Source: Archivesica marissinica (Eukaryota; Mollusca; Bivalvia; Venerida; Vesicomyidae). From it: 64,000 bases of DNA. Below the pieces are notes generated by a model. It ran no database searches. It worked only from the letters and a program-made list of their open reading frames with translations, and was not told the DNA's origin. How positions within the stretch are numbered: position 1 is the stretch's first letter; each line of letters starts with the position of its first letter. The stretch is from NCBI GenBank assembly GCA_014843695.1, contig CM026398.1:51313834-51377833 (forward strand). The letters run 5' to 3'. Shown piece after piece: positions 21,412 to 32,072 of the stretch. The position numbers were made by a program, and so were the translations under genes.

Positions 21412-21664
21412 TATGATAATGACAGGTTCGATCCCTCGTCTGACCCTAATAAAATTAACTTTAAACCAAGGTCTCATATCAGTGTTTTACACCGTGCACA
21501 TAAAAGAACCAGAGGAGATTCTAGAATGGGTCTGTGTCTGTATCATTGCACTATCCTCCAAAAAATCTAAAATGACTAATCTCTTCAGGAGGCGTCGCTC
21601 ACATGTGCATCTGGTAGCGACGCAATGATAAATTAACGTAAAGCACCTGCACTATGATAATGAC
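21412..21664 (+). mobile_element. SINE A copy 2, 5'-truncated, 12-bp target duplication
   Basis: TATGATAATGAC flanks it at 21412-21423 and 21653-21664. The element itself (21424-21652) begins at the B box (AGGTTCGATCCC) and runs through CATTGCACTATCCTCC to a TAACGTAAAGCAC tail. A 71-codon frame across it is not a gene. Confidence 0.85.
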
Positions 21665-22261
21665 GAGCTCTCCCAAAGGGAGTACATCTAGTATATGATC
21701 TTTTGCATGGGTGATTACACTGATTCTACCAATTCTCTATGATGAATAAGAAAATGATGGTAATTTATTGAAAATTCAGGTAACTATAATGAACCGCTTT
21801 AATGATATAATGAGGATCATGTACACTGCTTGATAATTTCATCAACACCTTTCAAGATGTCATGAATCAATAATGATCCGGAGTGATTGATTCTTGAGTA
21901 ACATGTATCTATAAGCCGGGAGTTCTGGGAGTTACTGCCGGTGTGATTGATTATTGAATAACATGTATCTAACCCCGGGCATTCTGGGAGTTGTCAATTG
22001 AGTACCTGTCTGCATCAATGTGAACGGCTCTTTCCGCTAGCTTTTTGTTTTGTTTAAAAATTCAAAAGCTATAATTAACTCTCTTGCAAGTATCCAACGA
22101 TGAATTGGATAACAAGCATCAAACAACAATGTCTGCATTTAGGAGCAACAATGTCTGCATTTAGAAGCAACAAGTCTTGCTTGCTCTCCATTTTAATGAC
22201 TAATGGGACAAACAGTCTGTTATGTTTTGCTTTGAAATTCGTAAATTGTATTTTATGTATG
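21665..22261. repeat. Spacer with two short direct duplications
   Basis: A segment of about 59 bp with GTGATTGATT, AACATGTATCTA and TTCTGGGAGTT is repeated imperfectly at about 21881 and 21940. A 22-bp segment containing ACAATGTCTGCATTTAG is repeated at 22126-22172. Nothing else is recognised. Confidence 0.6.
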
Positions 22262-23546
22262 TTTGTTGCCCGTGCATATATATGCTTGTTGCCCGTGCAT
22301 ATGTATGCCTGTGCATATGTATGCCTGTTGCCTGTGCATATGTATGCCTGTGCATATGTATGCCTGTTGCCCGTGCATATGTATGCCTGTGCATATGTAT
22401 GCCTGTTGCCTGTGCATATGTATGCTTGTTGCCCCGTGCATATGTATGCTTGTTGCCCCGTGCATATGTATGCTTGTTGCCCCGTGCATATGTATGCCTG
22501 TTGCCTGTGCATATGTATGCTTGTTGCCCCGTGCATATGTATGCCTGTTGCCTGTGCATATGTATGCTTGTTGCCCCGTGCATATGTATGCTTGTTGCCC
22601 CGTGCATATGTATGCTTGTTGCCCCGTGCATATGTATGCCTGTTGCCTGTGCATATGTATGCTTGTTGCCCGTGCATATATGCTGTTGCCTGTGCATATG
22701 TATGTTTGTTGCCTGTGCATATGTATGCTGTTGCCTGTGCATATGTATGCTTGTTGCCCGTGCATATGTATGCGTGTTGCCCGTGCATATGTATGCCTGT
22801 GCATATGTATGCTTGTTGCCTGTGCATATGTATGCTTGTTGCCTGTGCATATGTATGCTTGTTGCCCGTGCATATGTATGCTGTTGCCCGTGCATATGTA
22901 TGCCTGTGCATATGTATGCTGTTGCCTGTGCATATGTATGCTTGTTGCCCGTGCATATGTATGCGTGTTGCCCGTGCATATGTATGCCTGTGCATATGTA
23001 TGCTTGTTGCCTGTGCATATGTATGCGTGTTGCCCGTGCATATGTATGCTTGTTGCCTGTGCATATGTATGCTTGTTGCCCGTGCATATGTATGCCTGTT
23101 GCCTGTGCATATGTATGCCTGTTGCCTGTGCATATGTATGCTTGTTGCCCGTGCATATGTATGCTGTTGCCCGTGCATATGTATGCTGTTGCCCGTGCAT
23201 ATGTATGCTGTTGCCCGTGCATATGTATGCTTGTTGCCCGTGCATATATATGCTTGTTGCCCGTGCATATGTATGCTGTTGCCTGTGCATATGTATGCTG
23301 TTGCCCGTGCATATGTATGCTTGTTGCCCGTGCATATGTATGCTGTTGCCCGTGCATATGTATGCTGTTGCCCGTGCATATGTATGCTTGTTGCCCGTGC
23401 ATATGTATGCTTGTTGCCCGTGCATATATATGCTTGTTGCCCGTGCATATGTATGCTGTTGCCTGTGCATATGTATGCTGTTGCCCATGCATATGTATGC
23501 TTGTTGCCTGTGCATATGTATGCTGTTGCCCGTGCATATGTACTTG
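22262..23546. repeat. 16/22/23/24-bp minisatellite with alternating purine-pyrimidine core
   Basis: Over 50 units. The core GTGCATATGTATGC is 14 bases of unbroken purine-pyrimidine alternation; linkers are CTTGTTGCCC, CTGTTGCC, CCTGTTGCCT or just CCT. Every frame lacks stops, so five or more overlapping open frames of 420 to 486 codons occur on both strands, encoding His-Met-Tyr-Ala-Cys-type repeats. They are artefacts. Confidence 0.95.
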
Positions 23547-23866
23547 TTGTATTGACCTAATTTGAGTGGCCTCTAAGGCCTGTCAGTTAAGATCGTTGCT
23601 TTCAAATCAATTTTGAAGATCTGTTGAAAACAATTTGTGAAATGATTTATTTGTTAATTACCTCCCTTTATGAATCTTGTATTTATTTACTACACCATTG
23701 ACTTTGTTGATCATGGTTTACTAATGATGCCAGTAAGAGAATGTTAATGTGCGTATGTATTATAGTTGTTTCTTTCAATTTCAAGAAGAGAAAAGGCACC
23801 GGAGAAACTGCTAAATATAATATCATGATTTTGAGTTATCCACTATAAAGTAGATTCCAATGCAAT
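23547..23866. other. Non-repetitive spacer with TTACCTCCCTT
   Basis: The dispersed 11-mer is at 23658-23668. No gene recognised. Confidence 0.35.
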
Positions 23867-24157
23867 GAAAGCTCATACCTCGGACGGACCTGTAGTCCAG
23901 TGGTAACATGCTGGACTGGTAATCCAGGGATCACAGGTTCGACAAGTCTTTCAGATGGGATGTTAAACCGAGGTCTCGTGTCGGTGCTGTACACCGTGCA
24001 CGTAAAAGAACCAGAGTAGACTCTGGAATGGGTCTCTGTCTGTATCATTGCACTATCCTCCAAAAATCTAAAATGACTAATCTCTTCAGGAGGCGTCGCT
24101 CATATGGGTAACCGGTAGCGACGATAAAAAAACGTAAACACACACAGAAAGCTCATA
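23867..24157 (+). mobile_element. SINE A copy 3 with 11-bp target duplication
   Basis: GAAAGCTCATA flanks it at 23867-23877 and 24147-24157. The head is complete: CTGTAGTCCAGTGG, CTGGACTGGTAATCCAG and AGGTTCGA. About 30 bp after the B box (GTCTGACCCTAATAAAATT in other copies) are deleted. Confidence 0.88.
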
Positions 24158-24983
24158 ATTATTTATACATTAACTGGATTTTCAATATTTAATCTTTATG
24201 CGTAAAACTCCGTAAAACGCCGATAGGGCAAATATTCTACAATTCAATTAAGTAATGGATAGACTGAAATATATTGTTGATTGGATATGGGAGAAGACAT
24301 ATAATTTTAAATCAGAAGTTCATTAAACATGTATAGAGCGTGTTATCGAATTATGTATCAACGTATTGAATGAATGGGAAATATGCAGTTTAGATCCAAG
24401 ATAAGCCGCGGCTTTCAGGGAAGCTGTCATTAATAATATTATTTTCATTGTTGTAAGCGTAACATATTGCTCTGGTAGGGCTGGAAACTCGTTTGTAATT
24501 GGAATATTTTGCTCGTTATTAGGTGACCTTCAATAACATATTGTGCTTAAATATGAATAGATTTGTTTCGTTGTTAATGTTATATGTTGGCAACATGTAT
24601 CGTTGACACAGATGTTGATAGTAATATTTCCAATTGTGATAGACATTAATGCCTGTAAATGCGTTTTTTATTCAAAAATAAAACATTGTACAATATGAAC
24701 ATCAGGCATTGAATATTTGCACACCTTTCATGCTTTTAGAAAGTAATTATAATGGAAAGCAACTAACAGTCGGTTCCACCATTTTGTTTTTCCAATAAAG
24801 AGTAGTCAAGGGAAATAATTCATAATGGATTTTGGCCTTTTGAGATAATAATTTATATTTTAAAATAAAGTTGACATTAAATTTTGTTTTTTATTTTTTA
24901 ATGTTGTGTCTTCGGTAATGCATACCGATTTAGAATAGGACACTGATGAAAGAAAAAGAAATTCCATTAATGTTGGCATCATG
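24158..24983. other. Non-repetitive region
   Basis: About 800 bp of AT-rich DNA with no gene, repeat or RNA recognised. Confidence 0.35.
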
Positions 24984-25187
24984 TTAACTTTTTGCATGCT
25001 GGGTAAAATAAGCGCAATAAATAGTTCAAGTAAATGTAGTCAACGATAATTTGTATCTGAAAATTCTGGAAATATGTCGTGGAATTTCGCTAGAATTGTG
25101 TCGATAGATACCAATAGATTCTAATGAAAATTCATGACATATTGTGCGTTATTTTCATCGTTATTTTCATCGCTAGCAAAGAGGTAT
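24984..25187 (+). mobile_element. MITE5 copy 2
   Basis: Left end TTAACTTTTTGCATGCTGGG. The right end is eroded (CGCTAGCAAAGAGG, lacking TTAA). It shares ATAAATAGTTCAA and ATTTTCATCGCTAGC with the other copies. An inner inverted repeat pairs TGTCGTGGAATTTCGCTAGAA with a matching AATTCATGACA. Confidence 0.65.
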
Positions 25188-25286
25188 GAAGCTGAGATAT
25201 CAACTTTAATTTTATGCCCCATTGATTTAGGGGTTTAAGATTATTATAATAAGTGGAGTTTATTATTTTCCACAAATCTTTCTCTG

Positions 25287-25541
25287 TGTGTTTTGCATTT
25301 ATTTATCGTCGCTATCGGTTGCCCATATGAGCGATACAGGATAGTGCAATGATACAATCAGAGACCCATTCCAGAGTCTCCTTTGGTTCTTTTACATGCC
25401 CGGTGTAAATTATCTTGGTTCACCGACACGAAACCGCTTCCCATCTGAAAGACTGTTAATTTTATTAGAGTCAGACGAGGGATCGAACCTGCGATCCCTG
25501 AATTACCAGTCTGTGTTAACCACTGGACTACAGATCCGTCC
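25287..25541 (-). mobile_element. SINE A copy 4
   Basis: Inverted. The tail GTGTGTTTTGCATTTATTTA is on the left and the tRNA-like head CACTGGACTACAGATCCGTC on the right. About 40 bp near CTCCTGAAGAGATTAGTC are deleted. No clear target duplication. Confidence 0.85.
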
Positions 25542-26016
25542 ATCCATATTTTATGTCCACCACATGTCTATAAATAGAAACTGCTGTGCTGTGTTTTAAA
25601 TTACTTCATACAAATGTTCGGCATACTGATTTGATTTGCGCAAAAACTTGCTCCATAACTGCAAGGTCAATGTCAGAAATGAGTGCAATATTTTGTGTCT
25701 GTTCCGTGATTGTCTTTGTTATCTTTGTAACTGATCAGCCTGTTAGGAGATGAGTTCACACAAATAATGCAACATGCACGACCCACGTCCATATCGGCAA
25801 TGTCAAGGACACACTTAGCCGTCGTAGGTCAGAAATGGGTGCAATATTTTGCGTCTGCTCCAATCTTTGAAGGTTGTCTAGTCTATAGAGTGAGTGTCTT
25901 CAAATCGAAAAAAATAATGTTACGATTTCCAAAGTTATTGATAATTTTGTAAATAAATATTTAAAAAGGGAGGTAATTTACAAATAGTTCTTTACTAAAC
26001 TAGTTCATATTTGGAT
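25542..26016. repeat. Spacer with a diverged direct repeat
   Basis: GTCAGAAATGAGTGCAATAT (25672) recurs as GTCAGAAATGGGTGCAATAT (25828), with the following TTTGTGTCTG/TTTGCGTCTG also shared, at a spacing of about 156 bp. AAGGGAGGTAA lies at 25966-25976. No gene recognised. Confidence 0.5.
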
Positions 26017-26196
26017 TACAGTCAAACCTGTCTTAAGCAGCCAGCCAAGGGAATCACAGAAAGTGGCTGCTTAGCACAGGTGGCTGCTTAATAGAGGTCA
26101 AATGTATAATGACAACATATTGGGAATCTGGAAACTGGCTGCTTAATACAGGTTGGCTGCTTAATAGAGGTGACCACTAAACCAGGTTTGACTGTA
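26017..26196 (+). mobile_element. MITE3, intact copy
   Basis: TA-CAGTCAAACCTG to CAGGTTTGACTG-TA. Internal GTGGCTGCTTAGCACAG and GGTTGGCTGCTTAATAGAGG show the 17-bp motif that is amplified at 39010-39140. Confidence 0.82.
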
Positions 26197-26556
26197 TTCT
26201 TCAATTCTTTGCCTGAAACCTATCAATTAGTTATTGATTGAAGTTATTGATTGAAAAATGGAAATAATACAATCAGTATTTTTCTGTTCTCGCTGAAAGT
26301 AAGCATGAACTACATGGAGTTTAATTTTTAATGATTCTAAATGACATTCTATGTGCATTGCAAATAATAGCAAAACTCTGGGGAAATAAGACAGACTTCT
26401 TGGAGTCTCAGGTGCTGTATATATATGCAAGTGGCATCTGGTAATAATAGCTTATATTAAGCCAAGCAATAATGATGTGACATACTTACATTACTTTGAG
26501 AATACAGTCTTAGCTTGTATGGAGGTGCTATCAGGTAACACTGGCATATATATATA
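26197..26556. other. Non-repetitive spacer
   Basis: TTATTGATTGAAG is repeated twice at about 26230. An (AT)n run lies at 26547-26560. No gene recognised. Confidence 0.35.
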
Positions 26557-26557
26557 T

Positions 26558-27044
26558 ATATAACCGTGCAAGTCGTGATAGTGCAGTTGTGGCATATTCG
26601 ATTCTGGTGTGAAAGTCCTGGAGTTCGTGCCCAGCTGTATGCCGTTCCTTAGCCAAGGCACTTAGCTTCCACACTGCCCCTTCTCTCTCCATCATGGCGG
26701 TGGATTCCATCAGGAATGAGGTTTCGAGAGCGATTAACCCGTTTCATTCTGGATACATTTAAAGGCTTTTGCAAACAACATAGATCCAGATCAGCCGCAG
26801 CGTGACGCTGCATGCTGATCAGGATCTATGTTGTTTGCTACATAGCCAAGTGTCTTAGCAAGAGCCTCTGAATAGCAAACAGCATAGAGCCTCATCACAT
26901 GGCACATTCCATGGTGGCTGATCTGGCTCTATGTTATTTGCAAATATTGTTTGAACGGTATCCAGAATCAAATGGGTTAATAGCATGTTCTTAGAACTTG
27001 TTTCACATCGAGCTATAATATTTTTTTTATAAACTAATATAACC
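26558..27044 (+). mobile_element. SINE E copy 1, split by MITE4
   Basis: The head is tRNA-like (GTGATAGTGCAGTTGTGGC, then CTGGAGTTCGTGCCC). The body has CTTCTCTCTCCATCATGGCG and GGATTCCATCAGGAATGAGG. The tail is interrupted at its TTAA by MITE4, then continues as CTTGTTTCACATCGAGC. ATATAACC at 26558-26565 and 27037-27044 is a possible 8-bp target duplication. Confidence 0.78.
26734..26980 (+). mobile_element. MITE4 copy 2, inserted in SINE E
   Basis: TTAACCCGTTTCATTCTGG to CCAGAATCAAATGGGTTAA, with TTAA doubled around it. Uninterrupted SINE E copies read GAGTGATTAATATA at this point. Both hairpins are present, and here the first has arms ACATAGATCC / GGATCTATGT. Confidence 0.8.
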
Positions 27045-27086
27045 AATGAGGCTGTGACTTACTTACAGAACCTTGAGAAATACTGT

Positions 27087-27866
27087 CAGAATACAGTCTA
27101 ACCTGTGTACTGTCAGAATACAGTCTAACCTGTGTACTGTCAGAATACAGTCTAACATGTGTACTGTCGGAATACAGTCTAACATGTGTACTGTCGGAAT
27201 ACAGTCTAACATGTGTACTGTCGGAATAAAGTCTAACCTGTGTACTGTCAGAATACAGTCTAACCTGTGTACTGTCAGAATACAGTCTAACATGTGTACT
27301 GTCGGAATACAGTCTAACCTGTGTACTGTCAGAATACAGTCTAACATGTGTACTGTCGGAATACAGTCTAACCTGTGTACTGTCGGAATACAGTCTAACC
27401 TGTGTACTGTCGGAATACAGTCTAACATGTGTACTGTCGGAATACAGTCTAACATGTGTACTGTCGGAATACAGTCTAACATGTGTACTGTCGGAATACA
27501 GTCTAACATGTGTACTGTCGGAATACAGTCTAACCTGTGTACTGTCAGAATACAGTCTAACCTGTGTACTGTCAGAATACAGTCTAACATGTGTACTGTC
27601 GGAATACAGTCTAACCTGTGTACTGTCAGAATACAGTCTAACATGTGTACTGTCAGAATACAGTCTAACCTGTGTACTGTCGGAATACAGTCTAACCTGT
27701 GTACTGTCAGAATACAGTCTAACATGTGTACTGTCGGAATACAGTCTAACATGTGTACTGTCGGAATACAGTCTAACATGTGTACTGTCGGAATACAGTC
27801 TAACATGTGTACTGTCGGAATACAGTCTAACCTGTGTACTGTCAGAATACAGTCTAACCTGTGTTA
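27087..27866. repeat. 27-bp minisatellite resembling a MITE3 terminus
   Basis: About 29 units of ATACAGTCTAACCTGTGT plus ACTGTCAGA. Two sites vary (CAGAA/CGGAA and AACCTG/AACATG) and are mixed along the array. TACAGTCTAACCTGTGTTAG at the exit of the array differs by one base from the MITE3 end at 36286. The 27-bp period gives open frames of 247 to 285 codons on both strands; these are artefacts. Confidence 0.93.
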
Positions 27867-28029
27867 GAAACCGCCTTCGCAAAAACACCACATATTGAAA
27901 ACCTCACGATCTGTAGACCATCATTTACATCCCCAGTATAGGTCGTAACCAACAACAACAACATTTATTGCAGTAACACGTCACCTGATGCTTATGGCAT
28001 ATACAATAAATACATGTATACCACTGTAA

Positions 28030-28263
28030 CCTATCCTCACTGATGGTCACGGGTTCGAGCCCCGCTCAGGCCGTGTCTCATTTATATGAAAAAGTTGGCA
28101 GTTTCTTACGGAGGTTGGTGCACCCAAGTACTGGTTAACCGCTGGAGCCTGCCCAGGAAAGGTGTTGTTAGGTAAACTACCCGCCGGCGATATAGCCCAA
28201 AATGTTGCTGATGCAGCTAGGCGTAAAACCCGAAATATAATAATAATAAAAACAATAAATAAA
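28030..28263 (+). mobile_element. SINE C copy 2
   Basis: The B box GGGTTCGAGCCCCGC is present and the A-box part is eroded. The body GTGTCTCATTTATATGAAAA, CAAGTACTGGTTAACC and GCCTGCCCAGGAAAGG matches 18480-18660. It ends in an AATAATAATAAAAAC-type tail. Confidence 0.82.
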
Positions 28264-28750
28264 TTGTGAAAATGTTAATAATAACATGGAATCTTTTCGG
28301 AGAATCTTGTACATGTACATAGTATATGCATGAATGGAGAAAAAATAAGTTTGAAGGCAAATCATTTAATGGTAAGAGATAGTTTAACTGATATTTCTGA
28401 AAGTTGGCCTGTCGAAACTGTTATGTAGGTCGTCGTGTAATTTCATTCATCTTTAACTGTCCATGGGCTTCAATGATTAAACTGCATTTAATCAATGCAT
28501 TTTAACCTGTCATGATCGAGAGACACCCCCCCCCCCCCATTGTCTACATAGACCACTTCTTGCCACTCTCTTAGGTTGTCTTTACACACAGGTGTGGCTG
28601 TTCCAGGTGAACTACAAGTAAACAATATTTTTAGTAGTCCGTTGCAGGTGTTATATAAGTAGGTAAAAATCAGTGTATATTAATGACAACACCACTTCAC
28701 GTAAAAATCGGGGAGACATTTCTCCTGGAACTCAAAGACATTGACTACAC
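28264..28750. other. Non-repetitive spacer with a C-run
   Basis: A run of 13 C lies near 28525-28538. No gene recognised. Confidence 0.35.
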
Positions 28751-29022
28751 TCGGGGTTCCCTCTGTCTGAATTTTTGTCTGCGCCACTTGTCACCAATTG
28801 AAAAACACTGGAGCCAATTTGAAAAACTTGGAGCCAACTAAGAGCCATATAGTTCACAGATAAATATTTGAAGCCATGTATTTTGGACAAAACATGTTGT
28901 GCCAAAAAAAGAAGGAAAAAAAAGAAGAATTTGAGCCACATATTTTCGCCAATTCACAAAATTTAGCACCAGTATTTATTTGTTCTTTGTCGCAATTGTC
29001 ACCATTGGCGACCGGCAGCTTG
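28751..29022. mobile_element. Possible MITE with short inverted ends
   Basis: GGGGTTCCCTC on the left faces CTTGAACCCTG on the right. Between them GAGCCA and GCCAATT motifs recur (28789-28960). CAGGGTTC-type ends are common in hAT elements. With one copy and short ends this is tentative. Confidence 0.3.
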
Positions 29023-29963
29023 AACCCTGTACACTTGCTCAGCTAGCTGAATTAGAATTAACAATTAAAATGTTTTCCCTGTCAGATACTTGTTTAATAT
29101 ACAGTGTAGTTCTCTGGGCAAGAAAACCTGTTGTTCTATCTGGCCAGAATGCTACAGTGAATGCAAACTGCTACAGTGAAAGCAGCAACTGTATTGGTTT
29201 TTGATGACAGTCTTATAGCTTGATATTTGACAGGAAAGTCTTAACCTGCAGATACCAGAAAATCTGGTTATGTTTTCAAATTTATTGTCATTATGTGTAT
29301 GATCAATTGGAGAGATGAAGAATACCTGGTTAATAACAAAACCAAGATTTTAGTTTAAGATATGAATTTTTAAATTGGCTTGTATTTTCAGTGTGGTTTG
29401 AATGTCTGAATTGAATGTTTGAAATTGTAGTGGAATTGTTGAAATGTGTGAACATTATACCTGCAGCTTCGTCTGGCACTGTGGGATACTGTATGTATAT
29501 TAACAATGAATTAATGTATTGACAACATAACAGGATATGTGGATAGATGTAGTTGACAAATATCTTCCTTCCGCTGTCTGGTGCTAAGAGTTAATAAATA
29601 AAGTTGTTACGTTTCTTGGATATTCATTGGTTAGGGACATGATAAAAAAAATATGCAAGGTACGGGGTAAGGAATTGAATTGACTGTGCACGTGGAAATG
29701 GAGGATTTGTGCAACAAGTGGTTGGAAGCTGTGGCTGTATTGGACGGAGCACGGTTGATGGTAGGTTTTCTGTTGTAAATTGATTTAGGGAAATATGATT
29801 CGTATATTTATTATATACAAACCTAATTTACAGATTGTGAAAATGAGAAAAATTAATTAAAAAACAAACGACCCGTAATCGTGCAATTTTGAAAATGGGG
29901 TGGAGCAAATTGACATGCTAAAGGAAGATTTGTAACTATTCATTTTGTATTACGTTCTGATTG
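29023..29963. other. Non-repetitive region
   Basis: About 940 bp with no repeat seen. A 74-codon plus-strand frame (28980-29204) overlaps its start but has no motif or splice signal that would support it. Confidence 0.35.
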
Positions 29964-30171
29964 ATCAATCGGCTGTCCGATTAGCGCAGTGGTTAGCGCG
30001 CTCGCTTCTCACCAATGCAACCCGCCAGATTGGACAGGTGGGTTTTCTCCGGGTACTCCGGTTTCCTCCCACACGAATGACCACATATACGCTTTCATCC
30101 GCGCCAACGAGAGTGATTAATATAAGTTGTTAAAACTTGCTTCGTTATCGTTGTAAAATAAATAAAGTTTA
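29964..30171 (+). mobile_element. SINE D copy 4, internal deletion
   Basis: GTCCGATTAGCGCAGTGGTT starts the best-preserved D head in the window. About 50 bp are missing after AATGCAACCCG, removing the B box. The tail is GAGAGTGATTAATATAAG, ending AATAAATAAAG. A TTTTTGGACATGCTA 15-bp triplet repeat follows at 30195-30245. Confidence 0.82.
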
Positions 30172-30338
30172 AGATTGATCAATCTTCTGTGACATATTTG
30201 GACATGCTATTTTTGGACATGCTATTTTTGGACATGCTATTATGGCTTATACAAATTACTTTAGCTTGATTGCGAAACAAGTTTTTACAACATTAGATTA
30301 ATCTCTCCCAAGTCCTCAATCCATTAATACCAGTACAG

Positions 30339-30605
30339 GCCCTGAGGTTATAAAACTTTTCTCAGATGTCAAACTCAAGCTCATGTGATCTGATTAGTTG
30401 ATTCTGAGTGGTACTGTCAGTTGAACCAATCAGTGGATTGAGACAGAGTTTTGAGATTGGAGAAAAGTTTTATAACCTCCAGACTTGAGCTGGAGGTTAT
30501 AAAACTTTTCTCCAATCTCAAACTCAGTCTCAAGCTTCTGATTGGTTCAGTTGAGTGTGAAGTTTGAGATCTGAAAAAGGTTTTATAACTTCGGGGCCTG
30601 GTATT
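30339..30605. mobile_element. MITE-G, nearly complete palindrome
   Basis: Outer ends ACCAGTACAGGCCCTGAGG and CGGGGCCTGGTATTGAGG are inverted copies, followed inward by GTTATAAAAC in both arms. The middle contains CCTCCAGACTTGAGCTGGAGG at 30476-30496, itself palindromic. Both arms contain CCAAT boxes within AACCAATCAG. Confidence 0.72.
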
Positions 30606-30699
30606 GAGGTACATTTAACACTTAGTGGCATTAGTCCTTTTGTATTGTTGTTTTGTTTTTGTTGCTCCAACAGCTTTGATCAAACGGCAATTCTCCAGC

Positions 30700-30905
30700 T
30701 AGTCTAGGTGGAGGAAGACCCCGGGTATCACCCCGAGCAGTATTTCACGCACGGCGGCGGGGCACCTTGGTAGAACCACCGACCTTCTGCAAGCCAGTCG
30801 GATAGCTTCCTCACATGAAAAAATTCAATACACATAGTGGGATTTGAACCGACATTGATGACGGGCAAGTGATTTGGAGTTTGACGGCCCACAAACACTC
30901 GATCA
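30700..30905 (-). mobile_element. SINE F copy 2
   Basis: Inverted. The right-hand side carries a B-box-like GGGATTTGAACC. The body has GGTAGAACCACCGACC and GGATAGCTTCCTCACATGAA. On the minus strand this reads in the same order as 40121-40375. Confidence 0.65.
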
Positions 30906-31180
30906 CAGAGTCGTTATTTGCAGGTGCTCTCAATATGCAGTTTTTCTTCAAATGGTAAAATAAAACTACAATTCATTCACTTGTGTAATATTAATAAACT
31001 AACTTTTTATAACGCTACAGGTGATTTATTAATTAATATCAACAAAGGAAAGTAATTTACCAACAGTAATTTCACAATAACCAGTCCAATATGTGGACAT
31101 ATCTTCACGATTATACCTAATATCTCTATAACTTATTATTGTGACAAATGGAAAAAACAAGATGTTAAATCATCAAGTGC
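30906..31180. other. Non-repetitive spacer
   Basis: No gene or repeat recognised. Confidence 0.3.
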
Positions 31181-31398
31181 TTAGCTCTTTGCATTCTGGG
31201 GTTTAAAAAAAGCTATAAATAGTTCAAATAATTGTAGCAGATGGCAGTTCATTAATGTGTTTTTCTTAATTGTAACAGAAAAACTCTGGATATAATATAT
31301 GCCATGGAATTTCATTCGAATGGTGTCATTACGACAATTCTAATGAAATTCCACGACATCTTTGACTGTTATTTTCACAGCTATCATGCAAAGAGTTA
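31181..31398 (+). mobile_element. MITE5 copy 3, uninterrupted
   Basis: Left TTAGCTCTTTGCATTCTGGG, right ATCATGCAAAGAGTTAGA. The reading GCAGATGGCAGTTCATTAATG marks the site where SINE B sits in copy 1. An inner inverted repeat pairs GCCATGGAATTTCATT with AATGAAATTCCACGAC. Confidence 0.7.
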
Positions 31399-31409
31399 GA
31401 CTATCTGGG

Positions 31410-31470
31410 TGTGTAGCACATTCTAAGTAATGTGTAGCACATTCTAAGTAATGTGTAGCACATTCTAAGT
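31410..31470. repeat. 21-bp triplication
   Basis: GTGTAGCACATTCTAAGTAA is repeated three times directly after MITE5. Confidence 0.85.
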
Positions 31471-31712
31471 AAATACTTTATACAAATTTATTTTAACTCT
31501 ATTGCGAAACAAGTTCTTACAACTTATATTAATCACTCTCGAAACCTCATTCCTAATGGAATCCATCGCCACGAGGGAGAGAGAAGAGGCAACGTGGAAT
31601 TTAAATGCCTCGCCTAAGGGCACAATCGTAACGGCTCCAGCTGGGCTCAAACTCCAGACCTTTCGCACCTGAAGCGAACGCGCATCCACTGCGCAAACAC
31701 GACTTCCACATA
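31471..31712 (-). mobile_element. SINE E copy 2
   Basis: The tail (AAATTTATTTTAACTCTATTG) is on the left and the tRNA-like head with CGCACCTGAAGCGAACG on the right. On the minus strand the anticodon-like arm is TTCGC-TTCAGGT-GCGAA, so CAG (Leu-like). The body has GGAATCCATCGCCACGAGGG. Confidence 0.82.
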
Positions 31713-32072
31713 ACGTAACTATGACATCAGGAGAGTGAACTGTAATAACGGTGCATGATAATAATGAATTATTTACAATCCATGCAATAGGTGTTACCGA
31801 GATGGACAGAGCATACTTTATTATGCTCATTAAGGTCTACGGTATGATCTTCTATTCATGATTCCTTTATATGATATGAATGATGAACTGTTCTGTGACA
31901 ATGCCATGGGAATAGATTACAACATACTGCGTAGAGATGGATTGAACAAGTGCACGGAGTGACAGTAAATAGCATTAAATACTCTAATTGAAAGGTAATT
32001 AGAAGAAAGGAGGAAGTTCCTCGTTGTCACCGTCAGTAGAATATACTATATATTGATAAGATAATTGTTGTT
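31713..32072. other. Non-repetitive spacer
   Basis: No gene or repeat recognised. Confidence 0.3.

Noticed and set aside
22075..23565. Overlapping open frames of 420 to 486 codons on both strands
   Set aside because: They lie entirely in a stop-free minisatellite, several frames and both strands are open at once, and the peptides are simple repeats.
23878..23950. Apparent tRNA-Thr-like gene (CTGGACTGGTAATCCAG arm)
   Set aside because: It is the head of SINE A, present in many copies with target duplications and a SINE body attached. The acceptor stem is not intact.
27034..27891. 285-codon minus-strand frame and 264-codon plus-strand frame
   Set aside because: Both are products of the 27-bp array.
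28980..29204. 74-codon plus-strand frame with a short hydrophobic stretch
   Set aside because: It starts inside a probable MITE end and shows no family motif. Its length is expected by chance.
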